Assembly: GCF_016135805.1 (NCBI RefSeq)
Contig: NZ_JADWOX010000020.1
Span: forward strand, 1 to 64,000
Direction of reading: 5' to 3'
Length of the DNA: 64,000 bases
Origin: Caulobacter hibisci
Lineage (GTDB): Bacteria > Pseudomonadota > Alphaproteobacteria > Caulobacterales > Caulobacteraceae
Shown: piece by piece, positions 53,060 to 62,589 of the stretch
Layout: each line of letters begins with the position of its first letter
Position numbering within the stretch: the stretch's first letter is position 1
Program-made: the position numbers and the translations under genes
Notes under the pieces: model-generated
What the model was told of the DNA's origin: nothing
Database searches by the model: none
What the model saw: the letters and a program-made list of their open reading frames with translations, nothing else

Positions 53060-54520
53060 ATGAGCAAGACGATCATGACGACGACGGCCGGAGCGCCGAT
53101 CGCCGATAACCAGAACAGCCTGTCGGCCGGCCCGCGCGGGCCCCTGCTGATGCAGGACTACCAGCTGATGGAAAAGCTGGCCCACCAGAACCGTGAGCGG
53201 GTGCCCGAGCGCGCCGTCCACGCCAAGGGCTCGGCCGCCTATGGCAGCCTGAAGATCACCCACGACATCAGCCGCTGGACCAAGGCCGCCGCCCTGCAAC
53301 CGGGCGCGGAGAGCGAGGTGCTGTTGCGCTTTTCGACCGTGGCCGGCGAGCGCGGCGCGGCCGACGCCGAGCGCGACGTGCGCGGCTTCGCCCTCAAGGT
53401 CTATACCCAGCAGGGCAACTGGGACCTGGTCGGCAACAACACCCCGGTGTTCTTCCTGCGCGACCCGCTGAAGTTCCCCGACTTCATCCGCACCCAGAAG
53501 CGCCACCCGGTGTCGAACCTGCGCTCGCCGACGGCGATGTGGGACTTCTGGAGCCTGAGCCCCGAAAGCCTGCACCAGGTGACGACCCTGTTCTCGGACC
53601 GGGGCCTGCCGCAGAGCTATCGCCACGTCCACGGCTTTGGCAGCCACACCTACAGCTTCCTCAACGCCGCCAATGAGCGCGTCTGGGTCAAGTTCCACTT
53701 CAAGACCCAGCAGGGCATCAAGAACTGGACCAATGCCGAAGGTAACGCGGTCATCGCCAATGACCGCGAGAGCGCCCAACGCGACCTGTTCGAGTCGATC
53801 GAGAAGGGCGATTTCCCGCGCTGGACCTTCTACGTCCAGATCATGACCGAAGAGCAGGCCGCGACGTTCCGCTGGAACCCGTTCGACCTGACCAAGGTCT
53901 GGCCGCATGCGGACTATCCGCTGATCGAGGTCGGGGTGCTGGAGCTGAACCGCAATCCGGACAACTACCACGCCGAGGTGGAGCAGAGCTCGTTCTCGCC
54001 GTCCAACATCGTGCCGGGCATCGGCTTCTCGCCCGACAAGATGCTGCAGGCGCGGATCTTCGCCTATGCCGATGCGCATAGGTATCGGATCGGCACCCAC
54101 TATGAGGCGCTGCCGGTGAACCGTCCGCGCTGCCCGGTGCACCACTACCACGCCGACGGCGCCATGCGGTTCGACAGCCCGCCGCGCACCGACGCTTGGT
54201 ACGAGCCCAACAGCTTCGGCGGGCCGGTCGAGGATCCGTCGGTGGCCGAGCCGCCGCTGGCGATCCACGGCGACGCCGACCGCTACAGCCACCGCGACGG
54301 CAACGACGACTACACCCAGCCCGGCGACCTGTTCCGACTGATGAGCCCCGACCAGCAGCGCCAGCTGTTCGACAACATCGCCGCGGCCATGCACGGCGTG
54401 CCGGTCGAGATCCAGAAGCGCCAGCTGGTGCACTTCCATCGCGCCGATCCGGCCTACGGGGCCGGCGTCGCCTACCGCCTGGGGATCTCGACCGACGAGA
54501 TCGCCATCGCCGCCGAATAG
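53060..54520 (+). CDS. Monofunctional haem catalase
   Basis: A 486-residue catalase dismutating H2O2. The active-site His is in ERAVHAKGSAAYG (~55), the distal Asn in NNTPVFFLRDP, and the proximal haem Tyr in ARIFAYADAHRYRIGTHY. NADPH-site-type residues are not examined. The length fits a small-subunit (clade 3) enzyme without the flavodoxin-like extension. Start ATG 53060 follows GAGGGCGAG. It is a stand-alone gene, followed by a hairpin structure; the AT-richer upstream region (52970-53030) is a likely promoter. Confidence 0.93.
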   Translation: MSKTIMTTTAGAPIADNQNSLSAGPRGPLLMQDYQLMEKLAHQNRERVPERAVHAKGSAAYGSLKITHDISRWTKAAALQPGAESEVLLRFSTVAGERGAADAERDVRGFALKVYTQQGNWDLVGNNTPVFFLRDPLKFPDFIRTQKRHPVSNLRSPTAMWDFWSLSPESLHQVTTLFSDRGLPQSYRHVHGFGSHTYSFLNAANERVWVKFHFKTQQGIKNWTNAEGNAVIANDRESAQRDLFESIEKGDFPRWTFYVQIMTEEQAATFRWNPFDLTKVWPHADYPLIEVGVLELNRNPDNYHAEVEQSSFSPSNIVPGIGFSPDKMLQARIFAYADAHRYRIGTHYEALPVNRPRCPVHHYHADGAMRFDSPPRTDAWYEPNSFGGPVEDPSVAEPPLAIHGDADRYSHRDGNDDYTQPGDLFRLMSPDQQRQLFDNIAAAMHGVPVEIQKRQLVHFHRADPAYGAGVAYRLGISTDEIAIAAE

Positions 54521-54537
54521 CCTGGAAAGGACTGTTC

Positions 54538-54588
54538 GGCGGTCCGAGGAGGACCGCCCACCCCCGCTCAGCCCGGCGGTCCTCCTCG
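54538..54588 (+). terminator. Overlapping alternative hairpins after the catalase
   Basis: Arm B (CGAGGAGGACCGCC, 54545-54558) pairs perfectly with arm C (GGCGGTCCTCCTCG, 54575-54588) in a 14-base stem followed by CCCCCATTTT, terminator-like. Arm A (GGCGGTCC, 54538-54545) can instead pair with the last 8 bases of arm B, which excludes the B-C stem. The three-arm layout resembles an attenuator between the catalase and the small gene downstream. Confidence 0.55.
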
Positions 54589-54624
54589 ACCCCCATTTTG
54601 GACTCCGAAGAAAGGAGCACGACC

Positions 54625-54882
54625 ATGACCCGTTTCGACCGTATCCGTGACCGCGCCGTCGGCTGGAGCCTGCTGGCCCTGGGCCTCGCCGCCGGCGTCG
54701 TCGTTCCACACCCGGCGACCACGGCCTTGTGGTCGGCCTCGGCCCGAGCGTTTCGCCGGGCGGGCGACGAGGCGATGGTCGCGCGCCTGCTGTCGGCCAC
54801 GAAGTTCGGGCCGCGGATCAGGCGAGGGCTCGCCCAGCCGGCGGCGGGGACGCTGTATTACGGACGGGCGGGGTTGGCGTGA
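54625..54882 (+). CDS. Small hypothetical membrane-anchored protein
   Basis: An 85-residue protein with one N-terminal hydrophobic helix (VGWSLLALGLAAGVVVPHP) and a basic, Arg-rich C-terminal half. AGGAG 9 bases before ATG 54625 supports the start. No family is recognised. It lies 104 bases behind the catalase, beyond the hairpin, so it may be expressed with it only under read-through. Confidence 0.6.
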   Translation: MTRFDRIRDRAVGWSLLALGLAAGVVVPHPATTALWSASARAFRRAGDEAMVARLLSATKFGPRIRRGLAQPAAGTLYYGRAGLA

Positions 54883-54892
54883 TCCGGTCCTT

Positions 54893-55053
54893 CTCCCCTT
54901 GCGGGAGAAGGTGGCGGCCGAAGGCCGTCGGATGAGGGGTCTCTCAGAATTCCGACGCCGCACCCGGCTGTTCCGCCTTCACAACGGACAGGTTTGTGCG
55001 ACCCCTCACCCGACCCGCTTCGCGGGCCACCCTCTCCCGCAAGGGGAGAGGGA
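54893..55053. repeat. Type B repeat between convergent genes
   Basis: It has CTTCTCCCCTTGCGGGAGAAG with GGATGAGGGGTCTC on the left, and GACCCCTCACCC with CCCTCTCCCGCAAGGGGAGAGGG on the right. It lies between the small + gene and the NAD-binding protein gene on the - strand. Confidence 0.7.
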
Positions 55054-55914
55054 TCAAAAACGGGGGTGAAAATCCCTCGGGCTCCACCCGAAATCCCTGA
55101 CCGCATCGGCCGCGTCGAACACCAGGTCCTGGCTCATCCGCGCGCCCATGGCCGCCGTCGCGCCGGGGAAGAACGGCCGGGCCAGGGTCAGCAACAGCGA
55201 AAACAGCCACGGCGGCAGCGGCGCGATCAGCGGCGTGCGGCCCAGGCCCTCGTAGATCCGGCGGACCATGTCGCGATAGGCCAGGGTCTCGCCGCCGACC
55301 AGGGCGTAGGCGCGATTGCTCGCCGCCGGTGCGGTGGCGGCCGCGATGGCCCCGGCGGCCAGGTCGTCGGCGTGGACCGGCTGGCGCAGGCCCTCGCCCG
55401 TTCCCGATAGCGGCAGCACCTTGAAGCGGCGGATCAGGCCGGCCAGGCGGCTGACATTGCCGTCGCGGCCCTCGGCATAGATCAGGGTCGGGCGCAGGAT
55501 GGTCCAGGCGATCCCGTGTTCGGCGCCGAAGGCTTCGACGGCGTTTTCCGCGTCGGCCAGGGCCTTGGCGACGGCGCGCTCGGAGGCCTCGGGCGAGGCC
55601 TCCTTGGTGAAGCGGCTGGTCGAGGAGAAGGCCACGAGACGGGTCATGCCCCGGGCCTTCAGGGCCGGCAGGGCGTCCGGCAGCAGCCAGATCGGCGACA
55701 GCGCGAAGACGGTGGCGGCGCCCGGCAGCTGCTCGGCCAGGTCGTCGCCGCGCAGGTCGGCGTCGATCCAGCAGGCGTCTCCTCCGGGAGGACGTCGCGA
55801 CAGCCCCATGGGCTCGTGGCCGGCGGCCTGCAGCCGCGCCATCAGGAAGGTCCCGATCAGGCTGGTGGCGCCCAGCACCAGGATCGGCGTCTTCAGGGTG
55901 TTTTCCGCGCTCAT
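55054..55914 (-). CDS. NAD(P)-binding, epimerase/NmrA-like protein
   Basis: A 286-residue extended-SDR-type protein. The Rossmann motif ILVLGATSLIGTFLMARL begins at residue ~11. LVAFSSTSRFTKEASPEASERAVAKALADAE follows in the active-site region, and TILRPTLIYAEGRDGNVSRLAGLIRRF in the substrate domain. A YxxxK pair is not evident, so it may be a reductase of NmrA type or a non-catalytic binder. It is divergent from the MmcQ-like gene. Confidence 0.8.
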   Translation of the reverse strand: MSAENTLKTPILVLGATSLIGTFLMARLQAAGHEPMGLSRRPPGGDACWIDADLRGDDLAEQLPGAATVFALSPIWLLPDALPALKARGMTRLVAFSSTSRFTKEASPEASERAVAKALADAENAVEAFGAEHGIAWTILRPTLIYAEGRDGNVSRLAGLIRRFKVLPLSGTGEGLRQPVHADDLAAGAIAAATAPAASNRAYALVGGETLAYRDMVRRIYEGLGRTPLIAPLPPWLFSLLLTLARPFFPGATAAMGARMSQDLVFDAADAVRDFGWSPRDFHPRF

Positions 55915-55949
55915 CCTCCTTCTATAGTCGCGCTACGGGAGGTTCGCCC

Positions 55950-56297
55950 ATGCCCATGACCTATGAAGAGGTTCGCGCCTTCGCCTTTTCCTTGGCGCTG
56001 GTCGCGGACGGGACGTCCTATGGCTATGCCTGCCTCAAGGCGAACGGCAAGTTCCTGACCCGGTTGAAGGAGGACGGCGACAGCCTGGTGCTGACCGGCG
56101 TGCCGTTCGACGAACGCGAGATGCTGATCGAGGCCGCGCCGGAGGTGTTCTATTTCACCGACCACTACCGCAACTACCCGATGGTGTTGGCCCGGCTGTC
56201 GGCGGTGGAGCCTGGCACGGTGAAGCGCATTCTCGAACGGCAGTGGCGCGCCAGCGTCCCGAAGAAGGTTTCCAAGGCCCATGACCAACAAGGCTGA
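55950..56297 (+). CDS. MmcQ/YjbR-family protein
   Basis: A 115-residue protein of the MmcQ/YjbR fold, a small DNA-binding-like alpha/beta family (MTYEEVRAFAFSLALVADGTSYGYACLKANGKFLTRLKEDGDSLVL then YFTDHYRNYPMVLARLSAVEPGTVKRILERQWRASVPKK). Biochemical role unclear. Its last 17 bases overlap the next gene, so the two are probably co-translated. Confidence 0.82.
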   Translation: MPMTYEEVRAFAFSLALVADGTSYGYACLKANGKFLTRLKEDGDSLVLTGVPFDEREMLIEAAPEVFYFTDHYRNYPMVLARLSAVEPGTVKRILERQWRASVPKKVSKAHDQQG

Positions 56298-56913
56298 GCG
56301 CGCCTGGCGCCTGGTCGCTGCGGCGATCGTCTGGTTCGGCGTCATGCTGCAATACGGCCTGATGGTTTCCCACAAGGATCCCCTGGCCCAGACCGTGAAG
56401 TTCTTCAGCTTCTTCACGATCCTCAGCAACATCCTGGTCGGGACGGCGCTGGCCGCGGCGGCCCTGGCGCCCGCGAGCCGGCTGGGGATCTGGGCGCGGC
56501 GGGCCGGAACGCGAGTGGCGGTGGGCGTCTATATCGGGGTGACGGCGCTGGTCTATCACGTGCTGCTGGCCGGACTGTGGGATCCCAAGGGCTGGCAGCT
56601 GGTCGCCGACACCCTGCTGCACACCGTGACGCCGCTGTTGTTCCTGGCCGACCTGCTTGTGCTGCCGCCGCGCGAGGCCGCGCGCTGGGGGCAGGCGTGG
56701 AAGGCCCTGGCCCTGCCGTTCGCCTTCGGCGTCTGGACCCTGGTCCACGGAGCGTTGTCGGGCTGGTATCCCTATCCATTCCTCAACGTCGCCAAGCGCG
56801 GCTATCCGTCCGTGCTGTTGACGATGGTGGTGATGGCCGCCGGCTTTTTCGCCCTCACTCTGGTCCTGACGGGCGTCCAACACCTGCAACTTCGGCTAGC
56901 GAAGCGAGGCTGA
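56281..56913 (+). CDS. Pr6Pr-family membrane protein
   Basis: A 210-residue protein with six transmembrane helices, of the Pr6Pr family (FSFFTILSNILVGTALAAAALAP, VGVYIGVTALVYHVLLAGLWDPKGWQLVADTLLHTVTPLLFLADLLVLPP, YPYPFLNV). Conserved Asn/Ser in the TM2 region and the HTVTP motif are seen. Function unknown. It overlaps the preceding MmcQ-like gene and ends 38 bases before the aldo/keto reductase. Confidence 0.82.
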   Translation: MTNKAERAWRLVAAAIVWFGVMLQYGLMVSHKDPLAQTVKFFSFFTILSNILVGTALAAAALAPASRLGIWARRAGTRVAVGVYIGVTALVYHVLLAGLWDPKGWQLVADTLLHTVTPLLFLADLLVLPPREAARWGQAWKALALPFAFGVWTLVHGALSGWYPYPFLNVAKRGYPSVLLTMVVMAAGFFALTLVLTGVQHLQLRLAKRG

Positions 56914-56951
56914 GCGCCTATATCCGCCTGAGCAGTTTTCAGGAGTATCCC

Positions 56952-57791
56952 ATGTCGCAATCCTATCCCGGCATCCGTTCGGGCGACGTCGTCATGCCGT
57001 CCATCGGCCTGGGCACCTGGCAGCTGGAGAACGGTGCGGCCCAGGTGATGACCGAAAAGGCGCTGGAGGTCGGCTACCGCCACATCGACACCGCCCAGAT
57101 CTACGGCAACGAGCAGGACGTCGGCGCGGCCCTGGCGGCCACCGGCGTGCCGCGCGGCGAGATCTTTGTCACCACCAAGGTCTGGGTCGACAAGTTCGCC
57201 GACGGCGACCTGCAGCGCTCGGTCGACGAGAGCCTGAAGAAGCTGCGCGTCGACCAGGTCGACCTGCTGCTGCTGCACTGGCCCAAGCCCAAGCCGGCCC
57301 TGGCCGAGACCATCGCGGCGCTGAACGCCGTGAAGGCCGACGGCCGCACCCGGGCCATCGGCCTGTCGAACTTCACCTCGACGCTGATGCAGGAGGCCGC
57401 CGCCCTGTCGGAGGCCCCGATCACCACCAACCAGGTCGAGTACCATCCCTATCTGTCGCAGAAGACCCTGCGGGCCACGGCCGACAAGCTCGGCGCCTCG
57501 CTGACCGCCTGGTCGCCCCTGGCCCAGGGCAAGGTCGCCGACGAGCCTGTCCTGAAGGCGATCGGCGCCAAGTACGGCAAGACGCCGGGCCAGGTGACCC
57601 TGCGCTGGCAGGTGCAGCAGGGCGTGGTCACCATCCCGCGGACCAAGAACCCGGCGCGGCTGGCCGAGAACTTCGCGATCTTCGATTTCGAACTGACGGA
57701 TGAAGAGATGGCGCAGGTCTATGCGCTGGCGCGTCCGGACGGCCGCATCGGCGACTGGATCGACGCGGCGTACAAGTGGGATGCGGAATAA
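56952..57791 (+). CDS. Aldo/keto reductase
   Basis: A 279-residue NADPH-dependent reductase of the AKR superfamily. The catalytic tetrad is visible: Asp (HIDTAQIYGNE) with Tyr, Lys (TTKVW), and His (LLLLHWPKPK). The signature IGLSNFTSTLMQE and the cofactor site TIPRTKNPARLAENFAIFDFELTDEEM are present. AGGAG sits 6 bases before ATG 56952. It is similar to 2,5-diketo-D-gluconate-reductase-type enzymes; physiological substrate unknown. Confidence 0.9.
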   Translation: MSQSYPGIRSGDVVMPSIGLGTWQLENGAAQVMTEKALEVGYRHIDTAQIYGNEQDVGAALAATGVPRGEIFVTTKVWVDKFADGDLQRSVDESLKKLRVDQVDLLLLHWPKPKPALAETIAALNAVKADGRTRAIGLSNFTSTLMQEAAALSEAPITTNQVEYHPYLSQKTLRATADKLGASLTAWSPLAQGKVADEPVLKAIGAKYGKTPGQVTLRWQVQQGVVTIPRTKNPARLAENFAIFDFELTDEEMAQVYALARPDGRIGDWIDAAYKWDAE

Positions 57792-57792
57792 C

Positions 57793-57960
57793 GTCCTTCT
57801 CCCCTTGCGGGAGAAGGTGTCGGCGATAGCCGACGGATGAGGGGTCTCTCAGATCTCGAACGCCGCGACGGGCCTAACGGCTGTCGCGGCGTTTTGCGTT
57901 GGTGCGACCCCTCACCCGACCCGCTTCGCGGGCCACCCTCTCCCGCAGGGGGAGAGGGAC
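57793..57960. repeat. Type B repeat between aldo/keto reductase and sucB
   Basis: CTTCTCCCCTTGCGGGAGAAG with GATGAGGGGTCTC lies on the left, and GACCCCTCACCC with CCCTCTCCCGCAGGGGGAGAGGG on the right. Its convergent position, and the same modules as the 54893 copy, mark it as family B. Confidence 0.7.
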
Positions 57961-57965
57961 CAAAG

Positions 57966-57990
57966 AAAAAGGGGCCGTTTTCACGGCCCC
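57966..57990 (-). terminator. Intrinsic terminator of sucB
   Basis: A GGGGCCGT/ACGGCCCC stem with a TTTT loop (57971-57990) is followed on the - strand by TTTTT at 57966-57970. This is a clear Rho-independent terminator for the sucAB unit. Confidence 0.85.
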
Positions 57991-57997
57991 TTCGATA

Positions 57998-58017
57998 AAT
58001 AATCAGCGTTGATTATT
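57998..58017. other. AT-rich dyad next to the sucB stop
   Basis: AATAATCA (57998) and TGATTATT (58010) form an 8-base dyad around GCGT, immediately beside the sucB stop. It is strikingly AT-rich for this genome. It may be a protein-binding site or simply part of the 3' structure. Confidence 0.35.
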
Positions 58018-58018
58018 T

Positions 58019-59239
<1,221 letters not shown>

Positions 59240-59350
59240 GGTTAGGTTCCGATGTCTCTTTTTGATCTGGCGGTCAGGGTCGGGTGCGAACTTAGACCGC
59301 CGCGCCTATCGAACAAGTCGAAGGGCGCGGCGGCTTGAAGGTTTGAGCTC

Positions 59351-62314
59351 TTAGGCGAAGGCTTCGGTGAGGAAGGCTTCGAGCTCCTTGAGGTGGCGGC
59401 TCATCAGGCCGGCGGCGGTCGAGGCGCTCGCCGGGCGGCCGACGTAGCGGGCGCGCTTGGCCTTGATGTCCATCTTGTCGAGGGTGAGCTCGATCCAGGG
59501 ATCGACGAAGGTCCAGCCGCCCATGTTCTTCGGCTCTTCCTGGACCCACAGCAGGTCGGCGTTCTTGAAGCGGTTCAAGACGCCCATGACCGACTTCATC
59601 GGCCACGGATAGAACTGCTCCAGACGCAGGATGTAGACGTCGTCGCGGCCGTTCTTGGCGCGCTGGTCGATCAGGTCGAAGTAGACCTTGCCCGAGCACA
59701 TGATGACGCGCTTGATCTGATCGTCGCTCTTCAGCGTGATCCCGCCGACGTCGCAGCCGGCTTCGGCGCCGTCCACCATCACGCGGTGGAAGGCGCTGCC
59801 CTCGGCGAAGTCGGCCAGGTTCGAGACGGCGCGCTTGTGGCGCAGCAGGCTCTTGGGCGACATCACGATCAGCGGCTTGCGGAACTCGCGGTGCATCTGC
59901 CGGCGCAGGGCGTGGAAGTAGTTGGCCGGGGTGGTGCAGTTGACCACCTGCATGTTGTCTTCCGCGCACGACTGCAGGAAGCGCTCGAGGCGGGCCGAGC
60001 TGTGCTCGGGGCCCTGGCCTTCGTAGCCGTGCGGCAGCAGCATCACGAGGCCGCTCATCCGCAGCCACTTGCGCTCGCCCGAGCTGATGAACTGGTCGAT
60101 GACCACCTGGGCGCCGTTCACGAAGTCGCCGAACTGGCCTTCCCACAGGGTCAGGGTGTTCGGGTCGGCCAGCGAGAAGCCGTACTCGAAGCCCAGCACC
60201 GCCTCTTCCGACAGGGCCGAGTCGATGACCTCGTAGTGGGCCTGGCCCGGACGGACGTTGTTCAGCGGCGTGTAGTGCTCTTCGGTCTTCTGGTCGATGA
60301 CGTCGGAGTGGCGCTGGGTGAACGTGCCGCGGACCGAGTCCTGGCCCGACAGGCGGACCGGGAAGCCTTCGTCGAGCAGGGTGGCGAAGGCCAGGTGCTC
60401 GCCGGCGCCCCAGTCGATGCCTTCACCCTTCTCGAACGCGTCGCGACGGTTCTCGATGGCGCGGCGCACGGTCTTGTGGGCGTCGATGCGCTCGGGGATC
60501 GTGGTGATCTGGCGGGCCAGTTCCTGCAGGCGGGTCAGGGCGACCTCGGTCTTGCCCTTGCGCTCTTCGTCGCCGGGCAGGGCCAGGCCCTTCCACTTGC
60601 CGTCCAGCCAGTCGGCCTTGTTGGCCTTGTAGCTCTTGCCGGCTTCGAACTCGCTGTCGAGGAAGGCCTCGAACTCGCTGACCCAGCCGTCGGACTCGCC
60701 CTGGGTGATCAGGTTCTCGGCGATCAGGCGGTTGGCGTAGAGCTCGCGGGTCGGCGGGTGACCCTTGATCTTCGCGTACATCAGCGGCGACGTCATGGTC
60801 GGATCGTCGCCTTCGTTGTGACCGAAGCGGCGATAGCAGACCATGTCGATGACCACGTCCTTGCCAAACTTCTGGCGGTACTCGGTCGCGACCTTGGAGG
60901 CGAAGACGACGGCTTCGGGATCGTCGCCGTTGACGTGGAAGATCGGGGCTTCGACCATCAGCGCCATGTCGCTCGGGTAGGGCGAGCTGCGCGAGTAGCG
61001 CGGGCTGGTCGTGAAGCCGATCTGGTTGTTGACGATGAAGTGGATGGTGCCGCCCGTGCGGTAGCCCTTCAGGCCCGACAGGGTGAAGCACTCGGCCACC
61101 ACGCCCTGGCCGGCGAAGGCCGCGTCGCCGTGCAGCAGCAGCGGCAGCACGTGGCCGCGGCCGGCGTCCGGCTGTTCGCGCAGGGTGAAGGCCTGCTTGG
61201 CGCGGGCCTTGCCGATGACGACCGGGTTGACGATTTCCAGGTGCGACGGGTTGGCCGTCAGCGACAGGTGGACCTTGTTGTCGTCGAACTCACGGTCCGA
61301 CGAAGCGCCCATGTGATACTTCACGTCGCCCGAACCCTCGACGTCCGAGGGCACCGACGAGCCGCCTTGGAATTCGTGGAAGATCACGTGATAGGGCTTG
61401 CCCATCACGGCGGCCAGCACGTTCAGGCGGCCGCGGTGCGGCATGCCCAGGACAATGTCCTTCACGCCCAGCGCGCCGCCGCGCTTGATGATCTGCTCCA
61501 TGGCCGGGACCATGGCTTCGCCGCCGTCGAGGCCGAAGCGCTTGGTGCCGGGGAAGCGCTTGTGCAGGAACTTCTCGAAGCCCTCGGCCTCGATCAGCTT
61601 CTTGAGGATGGCGACCTTGCCCTCCTTCGAGAACACGATCTCCTTGTCGCGGCCCTCGATGCGCTCCTGCAGCCAGGCCTTCTCGTCGGGGTTCGAGATG
61701 TGCATGTACTGCACGCCGACGTTGTCGCAGTAGGTGCGGCGGACGATCGACAGGATCTCGCGGATCGAGGCGGTCTCGAGACCCAGCACGAAGTCGAGGA
61801 AGATCGGGCGGTCGTAGTCGGCTTCGGTGAAGCCGTAGGTGGCCGGGTCGAGCTCGGGCGCGGCCTTCGGCGGCTCAAGACCCAGCGGATCGAGGTTGGC
61901 GGCGAGGTGGCCGCGCATCCGGTAGGCCCGGATCATCATGATGGCGCGCAGGCTGTCCAGCGTGGCGGCGCGGACGGCTTCGGACGAGGCGCCCGGGGCC
62001 TTGGCCTCGACGGCCTTGGCGATCTTGGCTTCGACGGCGGGGGCGACGGTCGCCCACTGGCCGTCGAGGGCCGAAAGCCAGTCGGGACGAACGCTGGGGA
62101 CCTTCTTGGGGGTCCAGGCCGGGTCCTGCGCGGCGCGCTTGACCTGGTCGGCCTGCTCGGCGAGCGAGGCGAAGAAGGCGTTCCACGAGGGCTCGACCGA
62201 TCCGGGGTTCTCAGCCCACTGGGCGTAGAGGTCCTCTACGAAGGCGGCGTTCGCGCCGTAGAGGAAGGAGGTCTCGGTCAAGACCTGATTGATGATGCCT
62301 GCGTCGTCCGCCAT
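59351..62314 (-). CDS. sucA: 2-oxoglutarate dehydrogenase E1
   Basis: The thiamine-diphosphate-dependent E1 that decarboxylates 2-oxoglutarate and feeds sucB, 987 residues. Recognisable are the N-terminal segment FLYGANAAFVEDLYAQW (interaction with E2), RGHLAANLDPLGLEPPK, GMPHRGRLNVLAAVMGKPYHVIFHEFQG, AVVFASKVATEYRQKFGKDVVIDMVCYRRFGHNEGDDP (TPP fold), and the C-terminal LPHGYEGQGPEHSSARLERFLQ. It sits in an operon with sucB; a 275-base upstream region separates it from sucD. Confidence 0.96.
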   Translation of the reverse strand: MADDAGIINQVLTETSFLYGANAAFVEDLYAQWAENPGSVEPSWNAFFASLAEQADQVKRAAQDPAWTPKKVPSVRPDWLSALDGQWATVAPAVEAKIAKAVEAKAPGASSEAVRAATLDSLRAIMMIRAYRMRGHLAANLDPLGLEPPKAAPELDPATYGFTEADYDRPIFLDFVLGLETASIREILSIVRRTYCDNVGVQYMHISNPDEKAWLQERIEGRDKEIVFSKEGKVAILKKLIEAEGFEKFLHKRFPGTKRFGLDGGEAMVPAMEQIIKRGGALGVKDIVLGMPHRGRLNVLAAVMGKPYHVIFHEFQGGSSVPSDVEGSGDVKYHMGASSDREFDDNKVHLSLTANPSHLEIVNPVVIGKARAKQAFTLREQPDAGRGHVLPLLLHGDAAFAGQGVVAECFTLSGLKGYRTGGTIHFIVNNQIGFTTSPRYSRSSPYPSDMALMVEAPIFHVNGDDPEAVVFASKVATEYRQKFGKDVVIDMVCYRRFGHNEGDDPTMTSPLMYAKIKGHPPTRELYANRLIAENLITQGESDGWVSEFEAFLDSEFEAGKSYKANKADWLDGKWKGLALPGDEERKGKTEVALTRLQELARQITTIPERIDAHKTVRRAIENRRDAFEKGEGIDWGAGEHLAFATLLDEGFPVRLSGQDSVRGTFTQRHSDVIDQKTEEHYTPLNNVRPGQAHYEVIDSALSEEAVLGFEYGFSLADPNTLTLWEGQFGDFVNGAQVVIDQFISSGERKWLRMSGLVMLLPHGYEGQGPEHSSARLERFLQSCAEDNMQVVNCTTPANYFHALRRQMHREFRKPLIVMSPKSLLRHKRAVSNLADFAEGSAFHRVMVDGAEAGCDVGGITLKSDDQIKRVIMCSGKVYFDLIDQRAKNGRDDVYILRLEQFYPWPMKSVMGVLNRFKNADLLWVQEEPKNMGGWTFVDPWIELTLDKMDIKAKRARYVGRPASASTAAGLMSRHLKELEAFLTEAFA

Positions 62315-62589
62315 CGTCTTCGCCTCGATGCTCGCCCGCCGAGGCCAACCGGCGGGATCACGAGCTCGTTTGAAACATGAAGCGCGACGACCGGTTGGCC
62401 GCTATCCATTTTCGGCCGCCACGCTTCGGATCCGTTTACGGGACCGGTGGTTAGACCGGTCCCGTAAATATAGTCTGTCAATCTCCCGTCGCCCGCGCCG
62501 GATGGCGAAGCCCAGGTGATTTTTTCGGATCGTCGACTGGCGGTCGCAAAAAACCTGGGCCCCGCACAGGGCGGGGTTTCGGTAGTGTC
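62315..62589. promoter_or_regulatory. sucA leader and sucD terminator region
   Basis: This 275-base gap holds the sucCD terminator (see 62548-62576) and, before the sucA start, a purine-rich GAGGCGA ribosome site. AT-richer sequence at 62459-62488 (AAATATAGTCTGTCAATC on the + strand) is a candidate promoter. No conserved operator was recognised. Confidence 0.5.
62548..62576 (-). terminator. Intrinsic terminator after sucD
   Basis: CCCCGC pairs with GCGGGG (62560-62576) and is followed on the - strand by CCCAGGTTTTTT. This is a probable Rho-independent terminator, so sucAB is likely to have its own promoter, not to depend only on read-through. Confidence 0.8.

Noticed and set aside
59393..62380. 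Roughly 1000-codon open frame antisense to sucA
   Set aside because: It mirrors sucA codon by codon with an Ala/Val/Asp/His/Gln-rich composition and no domain. sucA is unmistakable.
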